Of a stretch of 64,000 bases of DNA, positions 54,010 through 64,000 are shown one piece after another. Source of the DNA: Nereocystis luetkeana (lineage: Eukaryota > Sar > Phaeophyceae > Laminariales > Laminariaceae); the NCBI GenBank assembly GCA_031213475.1, contig JARUPZ010000037.1, positions 2,358,222 through 2,422,221 of the forward strand, written 5' to 3'. The stretch's first letter is position 1, and the number at the start of each line of letters is the position of its first letter. The notes under the pieces are model-generated. The model did no database searches and was not told the origin of the DNA. It saw nothing but the letters and a program-made list of their open reading frames with translations. A program made the translations under genes and the position numbers.

Positions 54010-57000
54010 ATGTTTCGGACAATCAAAGGACCGATGGGACCGACCTAGGAACGCAACTGTAACTGTTGGTAGATACAAAACTGTGACAAATACACAGGTC
54101 GACGGTTTGACCGACCCTGCTCCCTGCTCGCTCTTGGCACCCGGATTCTGCCCGGACCTGAATCCTCCAAACTGACCCGGGGTGTCTGGGTATTAAATTA
54201 GCCGCTGGTACGGCCCACCGAGCACCCTGATCCCACACGACGCCATCTTAATCGAGGTTTCCATCAGAACGTATTACAACGAAAACGGTAAGACCATTAA
54301 ACATACAACTGCTGCTGTGTATTTGTAGTGTTGATGCCTGACACGTTTTTCCCCCCACGAGTTGCGCCTTTCATGGTTCACAATCCAAATTCGAGCTCCG
54401 GATTCTTCCAGGCGCTCCGACGCTGAAAAATCGGGCCGGGATTGATCCGATTCGCAGAGATTCGACAGCCAACATCGCCAGGTTGTAGGTGTGGCCTATT
54501 GAACGACGCCGCGCGTCGTTCATCAAATGGTCCCATCTCAGCGAGTACTTTGAAGACATAAAAATGGAAGATGGAAGACGAACGACACGAAGAGACAGAG
54601 TAGTAGTCAAAATGTCCTGGAGCGATGGCCTGTCGCGGCGTCACGATACGTACCTTGGTACCTGCTAGATACACACCATAGTTTCCTTCACGTGCTATTA
54701 ATAGTACTCCCCCTCATCGAGCCTTGACTGTCAGAGGTTTGCGCCGGAAACGCGCACAGGTGTCCTGTCGGCGCTAATACACAACACTGGTGCCGTAGAT
54801 GACAAACGGCGACAACGGTGTTGAAAACATGTAGGCTCCATATACGTGTAATTTCGTGACCACGGGCTACGGCTCGTTTTACAATACCGAAACGTATCCT
54901 AGAGCCCTTCGTACATCCTGCTATTAATAGCAGCCCCGCTTGCTACATCTCGAAAGGGATGAGTGGCCAAACTAAGGCAAGCGCCAACTGAGCACCCCCC
55001 CCCCCCCCCCCCGTTTGCCTATCTGAGGTTTGCGCCTCGATGTATATAAGCGCTTGTATACGACACCGGTGCCGTATCTACATGCACACTACAACAGAAC
55101 ATAATAGGATAAAGTGCGACACAGGTGCCGCATACAAGAAGAACACCCTACTCGCACCATCATAGACTCCTTGTTGTTCTCGCTTTCTCGTGACCTCGGG
55201 GGACCACCAGCTAGATTGTGGCAAAAAGCACATACAGCAGTGCTCGTAGTGCGAAATAATGTGAGATCAACAACGAAACAACCGCGACTTCTCTTGTACG
55301 TACGAGTACCTCTTGACACTTGACATCGAGTAGCTTCAGGCGGCGTGGTTGGCTCCTGTTTCGCTCACTCTTTCTTTCGGCGCGGTATACGTGTTTATGC
55401 TTCCACGCCGTATGAATATGAAATCGTATACACCAGGTACGCCAGAGAGTCTCCCTTCTGATTTCTGACTTCTCACGCCCTGCTCTCAAGTTTCGAAACG
55501 TGTACGAGTATGTATGCGTGTGCTTTCCTTGGTTTCGAGATTCGACGACTACTCGTATACCTGGTATACCAAAACTAGTTTTGCTTCACGAACCTATAGC
55601 GGGGGTGTTTCAGCGTTCCAGGCTCTGAGCTTGGTCTACTCTACAGTCTCGAGAGACTTCTGGGCGAGCCCCCGTTGCCCGTTGTGCGCTCCGCGTGACC
55701 CACATTTGCGTAACGTACGGAACCTCGTTATCTGTTCGGACCGGACTGGGTATCTTCGTTGATTCTTTGTATACCAGGTATACAACAGCACATTGACATA
55801 GGAAATACCTGGTCGCATTTGAATACCACAGGTGCGATGATTGTAAACCTGGCGTCCGAGATCCGCTAGCCCAGTTCATCTAGTCGCACTCGTCTCCGCA
55901 CCAGGTAGCTTGAAACTTGAAGAAGCGGGACCTTGTCCTTGGACGGTGTACATACAGCAGTGTGTAAGCTGCAACGGCGGCAGAGAAAAAGGGATTTCGT
56001 GATTTCGTGTCCGCGGTTTTCTCCTTCTGTACGGTATTCGATGGCGGATGTTGATGATTGGCCATAGCCCCTGAAGGATCATGACGCCATTCATCGTACA
56101 TGGCTTGCTAGCTCTCGTCTTCGTGTCCGCGCTTTGTGTTGCTAACCGTGCTTGTTGCACGACGGGCTCGTACGTCGCAGCAACCCAAGATCTCTGACCT
56201 CTTCAGAGATCTTGCCTTTTCATAGGGGAGCTGAAGCGCGAGATCCCGAGATGTGCGATACAATCGAAACGCCTCTTATTCATTAATAAAACCCTGTAAT
56301 TTTGAGCCAATCAGGGCTCAAGGTTTAAAATGCGACTTTCCTCTCCGACGGAATCCCGTTAAAGCCCGGAGAAAGAAGCTTGACTGGCACCTTACACGTG
56401 GCGCACGCAACACCTCCTCGGCACAGCGCTGAAGTGTGAAGTAACGGGACAATTGGTGAGGGCGTGGTCTTGAGTGTACCGCGAAAAGGGGGGCGATCGG
56501 GCGACGAAAGTTCGAACTCGGAAGCACGTGAATCGCATTTGTTCGCTGTACGTACAGCGGTGTAAAACAGCGGCAACGCGTTGGGCTGGCTGTTGCTGTA
56601 GCACTCCGAGTGCAACCGAGACAGGGTTTAAGGTGGCTAGCCGTACACTTTCTAATCCCGGGAACGCGTGTGTGCCAAAGGAGCCTTGGCTTGGCGAATC
56701 TCTGAGGTGAGGCCAAGTTTTCTCCACTCTATGTTGCTCTGCCTATTCATCTCTCGGGCACGTTGTACCTTTTTCCAAGCGGAAGTATGACAGCCCATCA
56801 TATTCCTGGTATATACGGTACCAGGAAGCATGACACCCGACAGCTGATACGGGTGAAACGGAGGACCTTGCCAAGCGTTGAGGGGTATTGCCTGCTGTAC
56901 TACTGCTGTTGTATTCGCATAGGTCAGGGGACTAACTGCCACATAGCTGCCACATAACAATTCGCGCACCGCTTCCGTACCACAAACCATGCCTAATTCT

Positions 57001-57147
57001 TCCAACAGCAGGATCGATCGGAAAGCAGCAGCAGAAAACGAGGAGGAGCAGGAGGGAGGAATAAGAACAGGAACAAGAGGGAGTGCGATACTCAAAAAAT
57101 AGCAACCGGAATACGGGTATCATATCGTTAGGACGATCGTGACGGCG
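54010..57147. other. Intergenic up to the dynamin gene; no recognised gene
   Basis: 54496-54524 contains a near-perfect short palindrome around GAACGACGCCGCGCGTCGTTC. 54735-54810 and 55025-55085 are related (GAGGTTTGCGCC, then a GCGC and ACAC(T/C)GGTGCCGTA), a diverged direct duplication. 54993-55012 is an uninterrupted C tract. 56189-56213 is a small hairpin (AGATCTCTGA...TCAGAGATCT). Open frames of up to ~147 codons (for example - 56652-57095) show no domain. The last ~100 bases would be the dynamin 5' leader. Confidence 0.4.
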
Positions 57148-60100
57148 ATGGAGGACCTCATCCCTATCGTCAACAAGCTGCAGGACGTCTTCAGCGCGAT
57201 TGGCCAGAGCCCCATCGACCTCCCCCAGATCGTCGTCATCGGCTCTCAGAGCTCCGGCAAGAGCAGCGTGCTCGAGAACGTCGTCGGCCGCGACTTCCTC
57301 CCCCGAGGCACGGGGATCGTGACCCGCCGCCCCCTCGTCCTCCAGCTCTACAACACCGCCGGCGCCGCCGCTGCCAAGCGCGCAGGCTCGAGCATCTCCA
57401 ACGGCGCTGGAAGCAGCAGCAACTCCTCCTCTTTCTCCGGTTCCGCCCCCCCTCCTCCCCCGCGCAGGGACTCCGGCACCTCCAACACATCCACCGTCGG
57501 GAGGGATGCTTCTTCTTCATCAGGGGGGCTTTTGGGAAGTCGCCTGTCGCCGTTTGGAGGCGTTTCTGGTGCGATGGGCGGAGGTGCAGCGCCGAGGACG
57601 CCCCCTAGCACCCGGAGAGGCTGGGGCGCGGGAGCAGCGGGAGGGGGCGGAGGGGGCTCCGTGAGCCCACCGCCAAGCCCGAAGCCGCCAACCCCCGAGA
57701 GGGAATGGGGGTGAGTTCCTTCGTTTGTCTGCATGTTCAAATATGAAGGGAGGGAGGGGTATATGTTCTACTCTACTGTAGTACCCCTGCTGCTGCTGTT
57801 AAACTATTAAATAGTAGCTGCAGCTACTCGTACTGCTGTGTTGGACGGTTGGATGGCGGGCTGCTGCACCATCAACACCTGGTACCTGGTAGGTACTGTT
57901 TCGCTGTATTACCAGGAACCAGGGGACATTATTTGTTGGAAATGCAGTACCGGCTTTCCTCGTTCTTATCTTTCTTGGTTTTTGGTCGAGTTGGGTTCTG
58001 AGTGTCGATCGAATCTATGATATCGCGTGGGTGCGTGCCGATGTCGGATGATGCGGTCGAAGAAGGGGAACGCCGCTGTGGCGTGGAGCTTGACGGTTGA
58101 TAGATATACTAGGTATTATGCTTGGGCCTTTCCGCCTGCGAATCGACGGAGAGTGGCAGCAGTAATACCGCAGTTTTGTGCTCGTACATGCAGAGGTGCT
58201 CTCTCTGGCCCTTGCGGTGCACGTCGTTGGATCGGCGTCGCCCTGGAGGGGAGGGAGCTCCAGCACCAGGAATTCGTTTTCAGGGTTAAGTCTCGAGCGG
58301 CCCACCGTAGGGTTGGGGGTAGCATATTGCACATGACGTCTCAGAACTTCCCTCATGAAGGGTCGGGGTTGAACATTACAAACAATCTTTAATTCGTATT
58401 GCGCACCATCTACTGCTGCAGACTCGATGTCGACGTGACGCGGCGCAACAATTTGGCCGTGCACAGCACGCGGCGCAGTAGCTTCAAGACAAGTGTTGAG
58501 CTCGTGGAGTATCCTCACCATGGACTCGGACTGTATTTATCTTGCGAATACCTTTTCCAAGCGCAGCCGGTACATGCGCTTACAGGCGAAGAGCCGAGTG
58601 AAGCTTCCTGATGGGTGACTATGCACCTGCAACAGACTCAAGATGGAACGAGACCGACGAGGACTCCGCGGGTCTTAATGCATGAAATCATGGAACCATA
58701 CGTACTGTAGATGCGGCGGTCGTTAATCGATGGCGATGACGAAACAAAACTAACTAAAACGGTAGTTTGGATGCTCGCCGCCCGTTCAAGACTTGTGATG
58801 TTATGATACCAGGTACCTGACATGATACCTGGTACTGTTTTGTTAGTTGTATGTGGTCACAGCTGCAGTTGCTTACCGGGCTCATTCCGAAGTATTGGCA
58901 TTTCGGCATTCCCTACATGAGTGTTAAGGGTATGTACTGTATGGGTACGTTGTTGGCGTGGTTGGTGGGGTCGGCGATGAGATCAAGCGTGAGAGGCTCC
59001 CTTCGGTGAGAGGGTGGTGAGAGTGTTCGTTGGTGGTACCCCATGTGTCCATGTGACAAAAATGTCGATGGTGTGCCCATAGTATGAGACAGTAACCTCT
59101 TACTGCCATACCCTGGTAGGTCATAGCCCAATCGTATTGCCCACGCGATCAGAGTGCCCGTGCGTTCGTGGGATGAGAGTGTCAGATGCGTCCCAACAGT
59201 CAAACCCTGTGTTGATATGGCTGGAGTGTTGGTAATGGGTTGGTGAGATGACGGTATCCAGCATGTGTGTCGATGTGACGACGGCACTGTTATGAATGGA
59301 TGATTGATCGGCCTGATGACAGCAGTGTTAACGATGCGGTGCACGTCAGACCCGGTTTGTGTCTTGTCTTGTGTACCGTGTCGAGATATCTCTTGATAGC
59401 TCTATGGACTCTGTAGGTCAAGGCATGGAATGCCTCCTATAGTGTGGAATTTCTGATGTTCTACTAGTAGTAGCTGTACTCGTGCTCTTCCGCTAGGGGT
59501 GTCCGTTTTTGTCTTTTCCGCGCACCCCTCACTCCCTACTCCCTACCCTACCCTACGTGGCACCTTTTATTTTGCCACAAAGGGTGAGTCACAGTAGGTC
59601 GGACTGACTGCCAACATATGATTGCAACCGGTATTTGTTTGCAGATCGTACAAAAAGGTTGGTGACATCAAAAGATACAAATTTTCAGTTGGCGAAGAGG
59701 ATTATTCATGGCGGCGGCAGCACGCACTCACCCACTGACAGAACATATTGCAGCTGTCTCGGCAGTCTTCCCTGCAGTGCACGTATTCAGCCAGTCATAT
59801 TCGTTTGCCTGCACACAGTCACAGCAGTCAGCCAACCGCCATCATTCGAGTGAAGACAGGTACAGTTTGTGTAAAATTACATATGTGGATATTGCCGTAG
59901 TGCTCTCATGGCTCATGTGCACACCGGTCACCCCCCGAAATCTGTTCAGCCGCCGGTCTGCGGGGTTCCTTTTTTGCGCAAGCGACGACCGTTACCGTAA
60001 CCGCTGCCCGCCTCGCCCCTCCCCCCGGCCCGCCATGGTGTGGCCACCCAGGGAGTTCCTCCACCTTCCCGGGCAAAAGTTCTTCAACTTCGCGGAGATC

Positions 60101-63100
60101 CGGGAAGAGATAATTCGCGAGACGGACCGCCTCACGGGGACCAACAAGGGGATATCGGCGAAGAGCATCAACCTGCGCATCTACTCACCCTATGTCCTCA
60201 ATCTTACCATGGTTGACTTGCCGGGGATCACGAAGGTGCGACCTCGCAATTCGCTCGTAGAGTATTAATACTCTACTGCGCTGTTCCTGGCGACGTGGTA
60301 TGTACGGTAGACGCGGTGGAGTGGCCGGGGGGAAGGGGGGGGTTGCCACGGTGGTATAACAACGCCTTATCGCGCGGCGGTTAAAGTGGGCGAGCTTCTC
60401 GAGGGCTAGTTGTATACCGAAGCCGCTTATTCACCTCTGGCGTTGTTTAAGAGCGCCAGCTGGTTTTGTTTAGCAAGGCCGCACTTTTGCTTGTTTTTTT
60501 TTGTTTGCCTGTTGTTCCAAAGCAGCGCTTGGGTCGCAGTTGTTTTATGGTACGCGTGGCGAGCGTGGTTGCTGGCTCGTGCTGTTGCCGAGGCTGGTGA
60601 TGTGTCGCTGTTTGTCGATGTGCCGCTGGTGTGTCGTTGCTGTGTCGCTTTTCGTACCAGGTCGTTGTTATGGGTTGTTGTTCACGTGTCGCTCTTTAAG
60701 TGCCGCACTGGAGGTGTACCAGAGGTCAACAAAAAAAAAAGCAGAGACCGGAGCCACACTCTCCACCATGTCGGAATCGAACACGAACTAAAGGATTGAG
60801 AGTTTTGTCGGAAATACAAAAAAACAGTTTTTGTTGTTGTACCTGGTGTTCCCTCACTAACGTCTGGGGCTCAAACTTAAAAGGTGGGTCTGTCCAAGGG
60901 GAATTGAAACAAAACAAATAGCGGGTTGGGATCTTTGTCAGAAATGAACTAAGACATGTTTTTTCATTTTTTTACTTGATTTTAGTAACCCCCCCCTCCA
61001 ACCCCTGTCGGGGATATGAGAGAAAAAAGTGGGGTGTCGATTTTATTTTTCCCGTGTACCCTTGAGTGTCCCGCTGTTTTTGTGTTTTTTTGCCTCTGTT
61101 GCTGATGGGGCGTTGTCTTTGTCGTTTTATTTCCCGTGCTCATCGTTGTCGTCGTCGCCAGGTGGCCACGGGGGACCAGCCGGCTGACATCGAGGAGCAG
61201 ATCCGCAGCATGTGCCTGCAGTACATCAAGAACCCAAACGCCATCATCCTATCGGTGACCTCGGCCAACACCGACCTCGCCAACAGTGACGCCCTCAAGA
61301 TGGCCAGGGAGGTGGACCCTAAGGGAGACCGAACCGTCGGCGTCTTGACCAAGATTGATCTCATGGACCCCGGTGAGTCCTTCCTGTAAAAAAAAGTCGC
61401 ATTGCAGATCGAAGAGGGTAGTGGGAAGCGGCGCATTTTTTTTTTTTTTTGGGGGGGGGGTGGGGCTAGGAGGGGGAGAGGCAGCATCTATTGTGAATGG
61501 GTGCATGGTTCGGTCGGAGTTTGGTTGCGATAATCGGCCACCAAGCCTAATTTTTTGTGTTGCTAATTTTCGGAGCATTTTTGTAGGCATTGATATCGCA
61601 CCCCCCTCCCTCCCTGGGTCTGGTGTTGGCGCCGCCCGATCGGTCTACGAATACGGCACTGCTTCTTGGGACGTGCTCTGCTCTGCATTTACGGGCGGGC
61701 CTACCGGTAGGGGTTAACAACGGTAGCTTCGAGAAGGCTTCCTGCATTCACTCACCAGTCAAGATTGAAGTACCGTAGTCTCAACATGAGCCAGGCATTA
61801 CAGTGAAACACGCCAGGTAGTCCATCAAAGGCCCACGAGTACTCCAGAAGAATGTGTCAGTGGTAACTACTGTAGATCTACTGTTCGTCTGGTGGGGTCT
61901 ACTGCTGCAGGGCTATTGTTGTGAGACATATTGCTGTAGACCTATTGTTGTGAGACATATTGCTGTTCGTTTGGTGGGACCTACTGCTGTAGGCCTATTG
62001 TTGTGAGACATTGCTGTAGACCTATTGTTGTGAGACATATTGCTGTTCGTTTGGTGGGACCTACTGCTGTAGGTCTATTGTTGTGAGACATATTGCTGTA
62101 GACCTATTGTTGTGAGACGTATTGCTGTAGACCTATTGTTGTGGGGCATACTACTGTAGAGACAATTCCAATTGGGGCCTACGGTAGACCTGCTGTCAAA
62201 ATCTTCGGCCGGGCGGAGGCGACCACGGTAAACGGTAGAAAGCCCTGCAACAGCACACTTGCTTCCATCTGTCCGATATCTCTCTTTACTGGTCTTCTTT
62301 TTTTTGTAGATTCATGACTTGTGTCTTTGCTTGCTTTTGATTGTATATGACTACAGTGCATACGTATATGTCTGTCTTGTGTTTGAGCACGCGCGTGTCA
62401 GGGGTTTGCATGTGTGCATAGCATGTGTGTGGTAGGGGTGCTCTGGCTCTTCGTCCCCGGCGCGTCCGACCTTTCTCTCCTTCTCCCTCTTTTTCCTTCT
62501 CCCTATTCCTCTGCAGGCACCAATGCTGGAGACATGCTGGACAACCGCATCATTCCACTGAAGCGAGGTTTCGTGGGCGTGATCAACCGAGGGCAGAAGG
62601 ACATCGACGACGGCGTCAGCATCCGACAGGTCAGAGGAAGCACATCACCTCTGCGGGTACTGAGCTTTGTTTATACCAGGGTAATGTTTACGTTGTAATG
62701 ACTTCAGGACCGCCCTAATGTCACCAGCCGTTACACGGCAAGCCACGGCATGGCAAGGCAAGACGACATCAGGCAAGGCAAGGTGACGTCAAGATATTAC
62801 GAGGTAAGGTAAGTTAACGTGACGCGAGCTAAGGTCGTGTAGGGTGAGGTAAGATGTAGTTATGTGGCGCCTTTGTCTTGCCTTGGGGGAGTGGTACGGG
62901 CTACGGATGGTTCGCCGTGGGGTTGGTGTTGACGTTGGTTGTGGCTGCGGTGGTAGTCGCAGAAACGGGAGCTCGAGCCAGAGCGGGGCGAGAGTTTGTT
63001 GTTGGTGCGTGGCCGTGTCATAGTCGTCGGCTAATATAAGTAGAACAGAGACACATAGTAAGAAATAGGGGGGGGGGGGGGCAGGCAGAGAAGGGTTGGT

Positions 63101-63518
63101 GGGGGGGGCGGAGATACAGTCAGGGGGGCGTAACGGGAGAGAGCGACGGAGGAGACAATGGGTGAAAGAGGAAGAGAGAGCGACAGGGGGGGGGGGCAGG
63201 GGGACAGAGAGGAATAATACATATAATATATATTATTATATTATGTATATTTAGAGGGACAGTTGTTTTTGTCGCGTATATGCGCGATTGAGAACCAGCG
63301 CTTGGCATAATCTTCGTAACATCGTCGTTATTTTGTGATTTTGTATGCCATTTTGGTTGTCCTCACTACAGTATGTGTGTTTCCTTTTGTCACCCTCCCC
63401 CTCCCCCCGCGGTGCGCAGGCCCTCCAAAAAGAAGCGGCCTACTTCAGGGACCACCCGGCGTACAAGGGTCTCGACAAGCGCGTCGGCACGGCTAACCTT
63501 TCCAAGAGCCTGAATCAG
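57148..63518 (+). CDS. Dynamin-family large GTPase, first five exons, 3' partial
   Basis: A membrane-fission GTPase that assembles on membrane necks. Exons 57148-57710, 60052-60235, 61162-61372, 62517-62629 and 63420-63518 have AG/GT borders and matching phases (2, 0, 1, 0, 0). The start is the ATG of [19 protein letters not shown], typical of DRP/Dnm1/Vps1 proteins. G1 is GSQSSGKSS (residues 32-40), the switch-I Thr is in [15 protein letters not shown]3 is DLPGITK, G4 is TKIDLMD, and [13 protein letters not shown] and [10 protein letters not shown] complete the GTPase domain. Between LVLQLYNT and [10 protein letters not shown] there is a Ser/Gly/Pro/Ala-rich insertion of about 110 residues, in a loop that is short and variable in relatives; it ends at the first splice site. 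Middle, PH-like or variable, and GED regions lie to the right of the window. Introns reach 2.3 kb. Whether it serves peroxisome/mitochondrial division or trafficking cannot be told from this part. Confidence 0.93.
61904..62155 (+). repeat. Minisatellite in a dynamin intron
   Basis: About eight imperfect ~30-bp units built from GCTGTAGACCTATTGTTGTG and AGACATATT, some with an extra GCTGTTCGTTTGGTGGGACC block. It lies between exons 3 and 4. Confidence 0.85.
62715..62850 (+). repeat. Degenerate GGCAAGGCAAG / GGTAAGGTAAG repeat in a dynamin intron
   Basis: Irregular repeats of GGCAAGGCAAGGTGACGTCA drifting to GAGGTAAGGTAAGTTAACGT. Not coding. Confidence 0.6.
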
Positions 63519-64000
63519 GTCACTATCCGCACTCTTGTCTTTATCTACAATACAGTGCCACAGTATTACAATGCTATTAATAACAGTACAGCAGTACGAC
63601 GGGCAGCTCGAGAAAAAATATCTCGACCCCCTCCCTCCCCCGACCGCCTTGTTTTCGGCTCGGTGGTCCCGTCGAGTTTGTGTACAGCAAGGGCGCATCC
63701 CCCCCCCCCCCTCCCCTCTCGTTTTTCGCGTGTCGGGTTTTGTAGAGCGAGTGTCAGGCCGTTACGTAGTCCGGTACGAGCTGCGCTTGTATTGTTGGTG
63801 GAGGCGTCGCCCGTCCCGCGGGTGGGCACGCGGTACGTCTGCGAGTGCGCGTGCGCGTGGTGTGCGTTCGTGCGGTACGTGGCCTCTACCAGCCATTGAA
63901 CTGAGCGACCTGTACACATGATAACTACAGCAGTAGTCCTGTTTTTTTATTCAACTGTGTTTTCCGGTCAAGTCAATATCGATCGCGCATTATTTTGCGA
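63519..64000. other. Intron following dynamin exon 5, to the window edge
   Basis: Starts at the donor GTCACT after LNQ. Long frames here (for example + 63535-63921 and - 63566-63919) are GC-rich chance frames; no dynamin sequence is seen before the edge. Confidence 0.6.

Noticed and set aside
57236-57740. Arg/Pro-rich minus-strand frames opposite dynamin exon 1
   Set aside because: Shadows of the GTPase exon, which has clear motifs and matching splice phases.
58913-59344. 143-codon minus-strand His/Thr/Pro-rich protein
   Set aside because: It lies wholly within the first dynamin intron and has repetitive composition; no evidence for a nested gene.
1-64000. Integrated large DNA virus genes, as are known in brown algal genomes
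   Set aside because: I looked for capsid, polymerase, helicase, integrase or histidine-kinase signatures and saw none. The kinase here has introns and eukaryotic context.

Overview
The window is nuclear DNA of an intron-rich eukaryote. Recognisable coding pieces are short, separated by introns of roughly 0.4 to 2.9 kb with GT-AG borders and pyrimidine-rich acceptors. There are no operons or bacterial ribosome sites, and much of the sequence is dispersed repeats, MITE-like inverted-repeat elements and tRNA-headed SINE-like elements. Gene style and composition suggest a brown alga or related stramenopile, but this is inference; no marker gene settles it.

Layout. 686-3177 (+) holds the 3' half of a UDP-glycosyltransferase gene. 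3.2-10.3 kb is repeat-rich: a ~1.2-kb tandemly repeated family, a 774-bp inserted element between 12-bp direct repeats, and copies of a ~110-bp TA-flanked MITE. 11.4-12.7 kb has a possible membrane-protein exon and tRNA-like repeats. 13.4-22.3 kb (+) carries a divergent protein kinase gene: a coiled-coil exon that may belong to it, a very acidic internally duplicated N-terminal region, then a kinase domain over several exons. 23.4-28.8 kb is repeats and short unassigned open stretches. 28.8-29.1 kb (-) is an exon of an ENY2/Sus1-like SAGA/TREX-2 subunit, probably broken.

29.4-33.4 kb is a satellite of ~170-bp units whose orientation flips repeatedly. 33.4-47.7 kb is filled with degraded, intron-containing copies of the kinase gene in alternating orientation. 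Its core is six near-identical 1257-bp tandem units (36.8-44.3 kb), each holding one forward and one inverted kinase fragment around a dyad. 47.7-57.1 kb holds more repeats, a diverged copy of the 11.4-kb exon, a 280-bp foldback element and a possible small gene ending at 52459. 57148 to the right edge (+) is the first part of a dynamin-family GTPase gene with five clear exons; it continues beyond the window.

The most unusual feature is the kinase locus: one apparently intact source gene followed by about 14 kb of alternating inverted derivatives, a substrate for further rearrangement and a possible source of hairpin RNA against the parent gene.
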